Below are positions 56,237 to 64,000 of a stretch of 64,000 nucleotides of DNA, one piece after another. This DNA is from Hanleya hanleyi (lineage: Eukaryota > Mollusca > Polyplacophora > Lepidopleurida > Hanleyidae). Location of the stretch: assembly GCA_036873755.1 (NCBI GenBank), contig JAVTVY010025243.1:41317-105316 (forward strand). Direction: 5' to 3'. Both the position numbers and the translations under genes were made by a program. Within the stretch, counting starts at the first letter, position 1, and every line of letters starts with the position of its first letter. The notes beneath the pieces are model-generated. The model ran no database searches, was not told the origin of the DNA, and saw only the letters and a list, made by a program, of their open reading frames with translations.

Positions 56237-56687
56237 TCACCCCATCCATTGCTCGAGTCGTGTAGTGTTACGGAGAATGGCAGGAAGCGTATGCAGCAAT
56301 GCCCCATATCACGTTCGTGGAAGGCCTACCCAACCTGGCCAATTTGGAACCCGACACCTTGGTGGTTCTGGATGATCTCATGGCGGAGACGGATGCGCGG
56401 GTGACCCAACTCTTTACCAAAGGCAGCCATCATCGACGGCTCAGCATCATCTACATTGTGCAGAATCTGTTCAGTAAAAACAAAGAACATCGGAATATTA
56501 GCTGCTGCACCTGGCGAGACAGATGTATCCCGGCCGCACACCGTTTGCGTTGGAAGCCTTTAAAGATGCCACAACCCCTCAGCACGGGTATATGCTCTTC
56601 GACCTGAAGCAAGCCACCCCCGACCACCTTCGACTACGGACTGGCATCTTTCCCGGAGAGGCCTACCACGTGTACTTGCAAAAATAA
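56131..56687 (+). pseudogene. Packaging ATPase (FtsK/HerA type), nonsense and deletion
   Basis: Would pump genome DNA into capsids. The Walker A motif GPTGSGKT is at residues 15-22 and the Walker B-like TLVVLDDL ~60 residues later, followed by SIIYIVQNLF. Codon 45 is TAG (56263-56265), directly before CYGEWQ. After KNKEHRNIS (~56500) a stretch is missing and the remaining 3' part (YHVYLQK end) continues in another frame to the TAA at 56685-56687. So the gene is dead in at least two places. The first 105 bp overlap the membrane-protein ORF. Confidence 0.85.
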
Positions 56688-56689
56688 TG

Positions 56690-56752
56690 TAAACACACCC
56701 ACAGTGGCTCCCCCAGCTGGGGTCTGTGTGTTTGATGATGGGGAATAATAAA
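56690..56752 (+). terminator. Hairpin plus poly(A) signal after ATPase
   Basis: AAACACAC pairs with GTGTGTTT around the perfect palindrome CCCCAGCTGGGG. AATAAA follows at 56747-56752. This ends the first gene block before the virion gene cluster. Confidence 0.5.
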
Positions 56753-56835
56753 AAGAATGAATACCACAGCAGGGTTATGTTCTCTGAGGTAGATAAAAAG
56801 AGCAGCGTTGTGGGTTCTAGCATTAGTTGTACAGG

Positions 56836-57177
56836 ATGTCTGCGCGAGTACGGAAGCACGCTCCCACGCTCCGTGTATTGAAGACGGCCCCACCCGAGTT
56901 AGTCCGAACCATTGTACGCGATGCGGACCCTGACCTTGTACGCTGTCTGTGCGAGATCGGGTACAACCTGTTAAAAGGCAACGTACCACTGACTCCGGCT
57001 CAGAAGACCAAGTTGGCCAAGCATAAGACAGGTCTCCGAACCCTAGTCCACAAGCGGGTCCCTCAAACACAAAAGAAAAAGGTGTTACAGAAAGGCGGCT
57101 TTCTCGGGGCCATCTTAGCACCGTTGGCCGCTTCCGTGTTGGGTCCAGTATTGGGTGGACTCTTCGGCCGGCAATGA
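56836..57177 (+). CDS. Small conserved Polinton protein with KKK-GGFLGAIL motif
   Basis: 113 aa. The N-terminus is helical (LRVLKTAPPELVRTIVRDAD), the middle basic (KTKLAKHKTGLRTLVHKR, TQKKKVLQKGGFLGAIL) and the C-terminus hydrophobic and Gly-rich (LAASVLGPVLGGLFGRQ). I know this layout as a common companion of Polinton capsid genes; its role is probably structural. A GATAAAAAG TATA-like word lies 46 bp upstream. Its stop overlaps the next ATG (ATGA). Confidence 0.7.
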   Translation: MSARVRKHAPTLRVLKTAPPELVRTIVRDADPDLVRCLCEIGYNLLKGNVPLTPAQKTKLAKHKTGLRTLVHKRVPQTQKKKVLQKGGFLGAILAPLAASVLGPVLGGLFGRQ

Positions 57178-58030
57178 ACCACACGAAAAAAATGGTCCTC
57201 GTCGAACCACGGTTCCTGCAAAACCTCCAATCGCCCTACCCTGTCCCACCTACGGTGAAGACCATAAACACCCTCGATGGAGAGATGCAACAGATCTTAC
57301 AGAGACCGGGGTTAAGCGACAGTGAGAAAGTACAACGGTACAATGAGACGCTTCAGCGGTACATGACGTTCATGGACCAATACAAAACCCTCTCTACCCC
57401 AGCAACAGCACCACCACCACCACCACCACCACCACCACGTGACAGACCGCCGACCTCAGCACCGTTCCAACAGCCGCCATTACCAGGGGTAGCCCCCACA
57501 GCCCCACAGTGGGTGGAAGACGAAGTGCTGAAGAGTGTACCTGCATCGTTCAAGAAACAAGCTGGTCTGGTATTACAACGGATGAAACAGAATCCTAACA
57601 TGACTTGGAATGATAAAGGCGAACTCCTGGTACAGAATCAGGTGGTCCCGGGGACCCACATGACGGATTTAGTGAATGATCTGATGCGTCAACGCAGGTC
57701 GCACGCCGATCCTCGAGGATGGGAGGTCTTCGCTCAAGGCTTGAAAGACATGCATGTACCACAGGAATTGGTGGGGAACCCCCAGCGCTGGGCCTTTATG
57801 CAGCGAACCCAGCAATCGCCGAGTGGCCCACTACTTCTTGGGAAGCCGACTGGGAACCGGAGTCACCCCCCAAAACTCCACCACCACCACAACGGGCACC
57901 TTCTTTTCAAACCTTTAAAAAACCACCCTCGATCAGGACACCCCACATCTCCAGAGCCGTGACACGTAGCAAGTCAACGCGACGAACACGACGCCGGACA
58001 CAACCGCCCAAGGCCTGGAACACCTATTAA
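57174..58030 (+). pseudogene. Proline-rich virion-type protein, probable frameshift
   Basis: The first frame (to 57962) has LDGEMQQILQRPGLSDSEKV, YNETLQRYMTFMDQYK, a ten-Pro tract, then PQWVEDEVLKSVPASFKKQA and WEVFAQGLKDMHVP. After ~57800 it turns into low-quality sequence (KLHHHHNGHL), while another frame reads EADWEPESPPKTPPPPQ and the basic end RSKSTRRTRRRTQPPKAW, stopping at 58028-58030. That basic end looks authentic, so I infer an indel near 57800-57840. The gene starts inside the previous stop. Likely capsid-associated. Confidence 0.6.
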
Positions 58031-58063
58031 AACCAACAGCAGCAGCAGGACAGCTCAGTCGCC

Positions 58064-58852
58064 ATGTTTTACATGACCTTACCCAGTAACAGTTCGCTGG
58101 ATGTGTTTCCTGACAACACCGTGGCCAAGTACGTCACACAGTTACCGCAACCGTTGCATTTACCTGGACGCTGGGAATGTGGCCTCGTGGATATCCAATA
58201 CCCTTACTCGTGGTACAACGTGCGAGCCAATGAAGTGTGGTACGAGGTGACCTACGAAGGCAAAAACACCCGACTCACCCTGCCCGAAGGCCAATACGAT
58301 ACCCCCAAGGAGTTCATGGGTGGGCTGTCAAGACTGTTGCATTATAAGGCTCTACGGGAGGTGACGAATACTTCAAAACCCATCAAAGCCTATCCCTTCA
58401 AGAATCACGTGGACTTCGATTACAACGCACACAACGACAAGGCAGAGCTTATCGTGACCGGCAAGGCGAGTGTCGTACTGAGTCCTATCCTACAGCAAAT
58501 GCTGGGTTTCGATCTAAAGACGTTCGCTGGTCCCACCGAACACCATGGCGAGATGCCGATGGATATGAAGTCGGGTATGTACAGACTCTACGTCTACTCG
58601 GACGTGGTGGACAACCACATCGTGGGCGATATCAACACACCTCTGTTACGGGTGGTCCCCATTAAAAAGACGTATGGAGGTCAAGTCACCCACAGTTTTA
58701 CCCACATGCTCTACTTGCCCGTACGACAAACTGACATCAACACGATCACGGTGGATATAAGAGATGACACGGGACGACCGGTGGCATTCGAACGAGGAAA
58801 AGTGGTGCTGACACTTCATTTTCGACAAGCACGTGCTCCCCACTTTGCATAA
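58064..58852 (+). CDS. Penton-like minor capsid protein (single jelly-roll)
   Basis: 262 aa, intact. The N-terminal FYMTLPSNSSLDVFPDNTVA and QLPQPLHLPGRWECGLVDIQ blocks, and the C-terminal VYSDVVDNHIVGDINTPLLR, are the hallmark of the Polinton vertex (penton-base-like) protein. It should form the capsid five-fold vertices beside the major capsid protein. Its stop shares bases with the next ATG (TAATG). The E1 fragment matches its last ~100 residues closely, lacking two codons (PIKK region) seen here. Confidence 0.88.
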   Translation: MFYMTLPSNSSLDVFPDNTVAKYVTQLPQPLHLPGRWECGLVDIQYPYSWYNVRANEVWYEVTYEGKNTRLTLPEGQYDTPKEFMGGLSRLLHYKALREVTNTSKPIKAYPFKNHVDFDYNAHNDKAELIVTGKASVVLSPILQQMLGFDLKTFAGPTEHHGEMPMDMKSGMYRLYVYSDVVDNHIVGDINTPLLRVVPIKKTYGGQVTHSFTHMLYLPVRQTDINTITVDIRDDTGRPVAFERGKVVLTLHFRQARAPHFA

Positions 58853-59260
58853 TGAAAGTACCTTACGAGTGCGATGCACGCAGCTATGCCGACTATTATG
58901 CCCAACAGGCCGGGGGTGGCTTTCCGGTCTTTAGCGGTGCACGCATGCAACGAGGACATGGACTGGGGAACATACTCGGCAGCATCGTCAAAACGTTCCT
59001 GCCCTTGGTGACGCGTGGGGTGAAAGCAATGGGCAAACAAGCGGTACGCAGTGGACCGCAAGTGGCCGGTGATGTCTTGGGGGGGTACGGCACCCAAAGA
59101 AGCCTTGAAACGGCGGGCCAAAGAAGCGGGAGGCGTCTTGGTGGCCAAAGCACAACACACCGTAGGGAATAAAAGAGCTGCCCCACTGAGACCACGCACC
59201 AGTCGACGACCGACCCAGCGACGACGCACATCGAAGAAGACCAAGGATATCTTTTCTTAA
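58852..59260 (+). pseudogene. E2 basic minor virion protein, +1 in G run
   Basis: Same protein as E1 41046-41450. In E2 a run of seven G after GATGTCTT (59077-59083; six in E1) shifts the frame, giving a premature end at 59172. The proper basic tail (PRTSRRPTQRRRTSKKTK) is open in the other frame to the TAA at 59258-59260. Either a mutation or, less likely, slippage at the G run. Confidence 0.82.
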
Positions 59261-59263
59261 AAC

Positions 59264-60542
59264 ATGTCCTTGATCCACGCCGAGTCCTGCCCCTCCACCA
59301 ACAGTGAATTTGATTTGTGGACCGTGCCGCCCACACAGACCAGTGTCGAACAAGGATTATGGGTGGAGCATCTCCCGCTCTCCAGCATCAACGAAACCGG
59401 AGCCCATCAGTAATGCGGATACGGCCTATGTGGATTTAGCCCATACATACTTGTATGTGAAAGCCAAGGTGGTCAATGGAGCTGGCACCAGAATCGCTGA
59501 CCAAGCAACGGTGGGCCCGACGAATCTCTGGCTGCACTCGATGTTTCAGCAGGTGGATATTTTTCTCAGCGACAAACTCATCAGTGACTCCACCAACACG
59601 TACCCCTATCGAGCCTACATCGAGACACTGTTGTCGTATGGCGAGAGGCTAAAAAATCTCAGCTGACAACCGCTTTATTCTACAGGGACACGGCCGAGCA
59701 CATGGACACGGCGGACAATGGGGGATATAACAAACGGAAGGCTTTCACGGCGAACAGTGCCTCGGTGGATATGATGGGTCGACTGCATGCAGACATGTTC
59801 ATGCAAGACCGGTACCTCTTGAACAAGATCCCCATCAAAATCCGACTGATACGGGCGCCTCCGACCTTCGCCTTGATGGCCACTAACGTAGAGGGGCATG
59901 CAGCGGACTATAAGATTGTCATCCAAGACGCAGTCCTGTATGTCCGAAAAGTGAAACCGAATCCAGCCGTTGAATTGGGACACATGAAAGCCTTGGAAAC
60001 AAAACCAGCCCAGTACCCTATCCGACGTGTACAAACCAAAGTGTTCTCTGTGCCTGCTGGAAATATGGGCGCCAACAAAGAAAACCTGTTCCTGGGGGAA
60101 CTACCGAAGCGATTGATCCTGCCCTGTGTGGAAAATACCAGTTTCAGCGGAGCCTACCCAGAGAATCCGTTTGACTTTCAACATTTCGGCATCAATTTTG
60201 TGGCCCTGCATGTGGATGGACAACAGGTGCCAGCCACGGCCTTAACACCGAACTTCGAGCCTATCAGAGCCTGTTTACAGCCACCGGTCAAATCAACCAG
60301 GACGAAGGGAATATGATCAGTCGGGAGGACTACGCGAACGGATACACGTTGTTCTGTTTCGATCTGACCCCACCTTAGAGAACGACCATCAGCTGGCCCT
60401 GGCCAAGCAAGGCAGCTTACGGTTGGAAATCCACTTTGCACGAGCCCTGGCGACCACCGTCAATGTGATCTGCTACGCCGAGTTTGACAACATCATTCAA
60501 GTGGACAAGGAGCGCAACGTCCTGTGTGACTTCTCCACCTAA
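59264..60542 (+). pseudogene. E2 major capsid protein, at least four frame lesions
   Basis: The double jelly-roll (hexon-like) shell protein. It starts MSLIHAESCPSTNSEFDLW three bases after the core-protein stop. Compared with E1, breaks are: a net 10-bp deletion after SSINETG (~59400), a 1-bp deletion at ~59640, a small deletion at ~60255 and a loss of one C at ~60367. Conserved blocks in successive frames include [36 protein letters not shown] and [14 protein letters not shown]. It ends two bases before the protease ATG. Confidence 0.88.
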
Positions 60543-60543
60543 C

Positions 60544-61017
60544 ATGGATACAGACCAGATAACCACCGTGCTGGAGAATGACCCAGAGACACGTAGGGTC
60601 TTTCAAGGGGTGTTCGCCCGAGATGTGTTTCCATTAGACCGTATGTATCCGGCTGCTTACGTTCTCAACACGGACCCGATGGATCGACCCGGTGAACACT
60701 GGGTGGCAGTGTACTTGACAGAACAGCAGGGGAAATACTTTGACCCGTACGGCCTGCCACCCCTCCATCCCGATTTAACAGACTTCATGGATCAAGGCAC
60801 AGAGACGTGGTGTTGGAACAGTCAAACGTTGCAAAGCCTGACCAGTGGCGTGTGCGGACAATATTGCTTGTTTTACCTGTACCATCGATGCCGGGGAAGG
60901 ACCTTATCTACCATCGTACAGATGTTTGACGAGTACCCCAAGGCCGATGACCGCGATGTACTCGTCTATGACTGGGCCGCCCATCATTTCAATGTACAAG
61001 CCCCGTTCTGGGCTTAA
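60544..61017 (+). CDS. Adenain-like cysteine protease (Polinton PRO)
   Basis: 157 aa, intact. Processes virion precursor proteins. The order His52 (EHWVAVYL), Asp67 (KYFDPYG), Gln97 (TLQS) and Cys104 (GVCGQYC) matches the catalytic set of adenovirus protease, including the seven-residue step from Gln to Cys. Length fits the small Polinton enzymes. It ends FNVQAPFWA, a tail whose DNA is then repeated as the downstream hairpin array. Last gene of the virion cluster. Confidence 0.88.
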   Translation: MDTDQITTVLENDPETRRVFQGVFARDVFPLDRMYPAAYVLNTDPMDRPGEHWVAVYLTEQQGKYFDPYGLPPLHPDLTDFMDQGTETWCWNSQTLQSLTSGVCGQYCLFYLYHRCRGRTLSTIVQMFDEYPKADDRDVLVYDWAAHHFNVQAPFWA

Positions 61018-61138
61018 GTTAATGACAAGCCCCTTGTTCTGGGCTTAAGTTTACAAGCCCCTTGTTGTGGGCTTCAATGTGCAAGCCCCTTGTTCTGGGC
61101 TTCAATTAATTACAAGCCCCTTGTTCTGGGCTTCAGTT
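61006..61138 (+). terminator. Array of five hairpins after the E2 protease
   Basis: Five copies of ACAAGCCCCTTGTTCTGGGC followed by TT, each with an AAGCCC / GGGCTT stem. The first overlaps the protease stop codon. E1 has four. It is the probable 3' end region of the late transcript; E1 keeps an AATAAA just beyond, while E2 has AATAAC. Confidence 0.6.
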
Positions 61139-62065
61139 TTCACGTGGTTATTCTCACGTTGTTTTTGTTCATTGAATAACAAAAATGAGATCTCACCAAA
61201 AAACCCTGTCTTGTGTGTTTTATTCATAATTCATCAATGCCCAATGTGGAGATTCAGTCAAACTGAAATCAGTGGTGTACGATGGGGCCAAAATGTAACC
61301 CATCAAGGCTAGAATGCAAGAGCACTATAGTAAAATAGAGAGCCAATGAAATCAGCCCACAGACCAAGTACGTGTTTTGGTCTAGGTTTGGAGCGGGCAT
61401 TTCATTGAGGTGCGTGTATACGGTGAGTGAAGACTCGTCCAACACGTATAGATTATGTGTATGACTATAAGTTCTAGGTAACCCATCAAGGTTAGAATGC
61501 AAGAGCACTACAGTAAAAATAGAGAGCCAATGAAATCAGCCTACAGACCAAGTACGTGTTTTTGGTCTAGGTTTGGAGCGGGCATTTCATTGAGGTACGT
61601 GTATACGGTGAGTGAAGAGACTCGTCCAACACGTATAGATTATTACTATAAATTCTATGAGCATAATGCATGAAACTGGCTTTGAACACCGTATTAGCCA
61701 ATCAGTGGCCTAGAATGGAGCCAAAGGTAACCCATCCATGTCCAGAAAACATTACCCGGGTGTACAAGAACTCAGATGTAGGCGCGGACGTCAGCGAAAG
61801 CACACCGTGAGTACCCCAATTCGATTGGCTGATTGTTCGACCGCTGATTGGTTCTTTTTCTCGACCGCTGATTGGCTCTTTTTTCTCGACCGCTGATTGG
61901 TCCAAATGGACCTGCCCATCCTTCCCAGGTTCATTTACAATCCTTTTTTGTGCTCAAGCTCTGACTATAGCGATGCCGCAACATTGTCTCATTGGACATT
62001 GGACCGTTTGACCTGGAGGTGACCCTTTGACCTTTTGACCCGCGTCCGCGCGGGCACTGCCGGAG
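61139..62065. promoter_or_regulatory. E2 subterminal region with tandem duplication and CCAAT boxes
   Basis: Two ~180-bp copies (61297-61476 and 61477-61660) begin GTAACCCATCAAGG and contain CAAGTACGTGTTTTGGTCTA-like DNA. They interrupt the stretch that is continuous in E1. Further right, four ATTGG (inverted CCAAT) words occur at 61824-61900, three of them within TCGACCGCTGATTGG repeats. No gene. Confidence 0.6.
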
Positions 62066-63617
62066 ATGACGCGCACTTCCGGAGAACTCGCGCGCGCGAT
62101 CGCGCTGGGGGGCCGGGGCGAGCTGCGGCGGGAAAACACCCCGGCGGTTGAACATACGGACGTCTAAGAGGAAACATTGGAACTCTTCTATGTTTGGAGG
62201 TAGTTTTAGTGAAAAACCCGGAAGTGACGTCACAACCCCCACGTGACCTGCGCAGCAGAATGGATACGACACCCTAGTGTAACTCCCTCACCTAGGCTTC
62301 ACATGGATACCTCACTCGATCCCATCGACCCACTAGGGGCCCACCTACACCCCAACACGTCTATTTCTATACTACGGCCAGACTGCGCATGCGCAGAATA
62401 TCGCTAGTTCAACCCCACACCCAGCCCATCAGATGCCCCTTCACGAATGCTTCACTTTGATACCTCATACGACTCCATTGGCCCATTCGTGGCTCCCCTA
62501 GCTCCAACACGTCTAGCGGGACCCATACAGGGTCCAGTTTTCGACACTAGGTGACCACATCCCGACAAAAATGGCCAGTTTTCGACACCGGATGTGCCGC
62601 CATCTTGAACATACGTGCCGACATCTTGGATATGTCCCATAATGCACCGGGTCAAAATACTCGCTTCTGATTGGACAAGAGCTCCGTGGCGGATTTGAAA
62701 TACTCGCTTCTGATTGGACGAGAGCTCCGCATTGCATCTGCGCATGCGCAGAATGATATTCCTACCGCACAGCCAACCCATCAAATGCCCCTTCACCTAG
62801 GCTTCACTTGGATACCTCACTCGACCCCATTGGACCATTAGGGGCTCCCCTACATCCCAAAACGTCTATGCGCATGCGCAGAATGACGCTATGTCAACCC
62901 CACTAGTCCAGTCAGATGCCCCTTCACCTAGGCTTCACTTTGATACCTTACTCCACCCCACTGGACCATTATTGGCTTCGCTAGCTCCAACAAGGCTATT
63001 TCCATACCCTTGGGCCACCGCGCATGCGCAGAATGACGCTAGTTCAACCCCACTAGTCCAGTCAGATGCCCCTTCACCTAGGCTTCACTTGGATACCTCA
63101 CTCGACCCCACTGGACCAGTAGTAACTCCCCTAGCTCCAACACGGCTATTTCCATACCCTTGGGCCACCGCGCATGCGCAGAATGACGCTATTTCAAACC
63201 CACTAGTCCAGTCAGATGCCCCTTGACCTAGGCTTCACTTGGATACCTCACTCGACCCCATTGGACCATGAGTAACTCCCCTACATGCCAACACGGCTAT
63301 GTTCATACCCTTGGGCCACCGCGCATGCGCAGAATGACGCTAGTTCAAACCCACTAGTCCAGTCAGATGCCCCCTCACCTAGGCTTCACTTTGATACCTC
63401 ACTCGACCCCACTGGACCAGTAGTAACTCCCTAGCTCCAACACGGCTATTTCCATACCCTTGGGCCACCGCGCATGCGCAGAATGACGCTAGTTCAACCC
63501 CACACCCAGCCCATCAGATGCCCCCTCACCTAGGCTTCACGTTGATACATCACTCGACCCCACTGGACCAGTAGTAACTCCCCTAGCTCCAAAACGGCTA
63601 TTTCCATATCCTTGGGC
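62066..63617. repeat. E2 right terminal inverted repeat
   Basis: Inverse of the left TIR: GCGCACTTCCGGAGAAC, GGAAGTGACGTCAC (62219-62232), then eight units with seven TGCGCATGCGC-like palindromes. It holds an ~85-bp segment (62163-62240) missing from the left TIR. The last 260 bp corresponding to 49535-49795 are not found. Confidence 0.8.
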
Positions 63618-64000
63618 CACACGAGTTGTCTCCCTTGCGCCAGTGTGTGCAGATGGCGCTAGGATCGACGCCGTGATGTGGAAAGGGCGTCCCCACACCA
63701 TCCTGGAGCCGCCATTTTGTTTGTTGATTTTCTGCGGAGATACACGGGACAATAAACGCTCGACCCTAGGGTGGTACAGATGCTAGACTGATCCTATTAA
63801 CATGGTACAACACCTATAGATTATGTTTATTATTATTATATGGCTTAGGGTTTTTTTTGAGGGTAATGTGAGGGTTTTTTCTCCCCGTGACCTCCCCACC
63901 GCCTCGTTTGCTCCCTTGCGCCGCCATTTTGAACCCACCACCACCACCCACAGGCCGCCATTTTGAACCCACCACCACCACCCACAGGCCGCCATTTTGA
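63618..64000. repeat. GCCGCCATTTTG / CCACCACCACC repeats
   Basis: Contains CTCCCTTGCGCC twice, GCCGCCATTTTG four times, and a ~34-bp unit (CCGCCATTTTGAACCCACCA with a CCA-rich end) repeated to the window edge. Unlike either TIR end. It may be host sequence or another insertion hiding the E2 terminus. Confidence 0.5.

Larger units (their letters stand above)
49535..63617. mobile_element. E2: near-complete Polinton/Maverick (adintovirus-like) element without polB
   Basis: The left terminus AGTAGTATAGAGCG matches the E1 terminus. Long TIRs enclose ~10.6 kb with integrase, packaging ATPase, penton-like and major capsid proteins, adenain-like protease and accessory genes. This combination defines Polintons. 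The ATPase, core and capsid genes are broken, so the copy is dead as a virus-like unit, though the integrase and protease frames are intact. No DNA polymerase B frame exists. The right terminus was not found; similarity to the left TIR stops near 63617. Confidence 0.9.

Noticed and set aside
57353..57601. Minus ORF with a poly-Gly run
   Set aside because: Antisense of the proline tract in the 57174 gene.
61269..61508. Minus ORF in the E2 subterminal duplication
   Set aside because: Lies in duplicated non-coding DNA, no domain, absent from E1.

Overview
This window looks like metazoan, probably marine invertebrate, DNA. It is AT-rich and gene-poor and full of TIR elements, fold-back elements and tandem arrays. 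It contains a SINE-like repeat (near 24.9-25.15 kb) of a kind I associate with molluscs and other lophotrochozoans, and TATA boxes and poly(A) signals of animal type. I could not confirm any complete host gene. The best host candidates are one possible spliced exon (16292-16445, minus) and one short zinc-finger-like ORF (25717-26037).

Region 1 (1-28.4 kb) is repeat-rich host DNA. It holds minisatellites built on GAATGCA/GTACA units, two arrays of a ~170-bp unit, and a series of non-autonomous DNA transposons with visible TIRs. Several have clear target duplications: TA at 8840-10636, 21817-23445 and 47147-47492; CTCTG at 12700-13509; CATAA at 18166-18578. It also has two TTAA-bounded elements (10826-11337 and 11667-12568, the second carrying a broken THAP-domain fragment), a LINE 3' end at 18.8-19.3 kb, and an array of direct-repeat nuclear-receptor-type half sites at 20.4-21.6 kb.

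Region 2 (28.4-63.6 kb) is a graveyard of Polinton/Maverick (adintovirus-like) elements of three ages. The oldest (E0, about 28.4-36.3 and 44.06-45.8 kb) survives only as scrambled fragments: duplicated small genes, integrase, major capsid, protease, and a zinc-finger gene. A younger element (E1, 36284-44063) is inserted into E0. It has TIRs of about 2 kb starting AGTAGTATATAGCG and a perfect 6-bp target duplication, GACAGG. E1 is an internally deleted copy that keeps a penton 3' fragment, an intact minor core protein, a frameshifted major capsid gene and a protease. The largest element (E2, 49535 to at least 63617) has its left terminus, long TIRs made of tandem units, and an almost full gene set.

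E2 layout: on the minus strand, a C2H2 zinc-finger ORF overlaps a conserved ORF of unknown function. On the plus strand come a tail-anchored small protein, two tandem paralogues, a chromodomain integrase, a mucin-like membrane protein, a broken FtsK/HerA-type packaging ATPase, two small virion-type proteins, a penton-like minor capsid protein, a basic core protein (frameshifted), a major capsid protein (several frameshifts) and an adenain-like protease. The integrase, ATPase, capsid and protease together are the Polinton hallmark set. No protein-primed DNA polymerase B is visible in E2, E1 or E0, which is the most unusual point.

The left-hand genes each have their own TATA box placed over the end of the previous gene. 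The right-hand virion genes are packed with stop-start overlaps (ATGA, TAATG, TAACATG). The protease gene is followed by an array of short hairpins. The E2 TIRs carry seven NRF-1-like palindromes per side, plus YY1-like and CRE/ETS-like motifs, so the termini may double as promoters.
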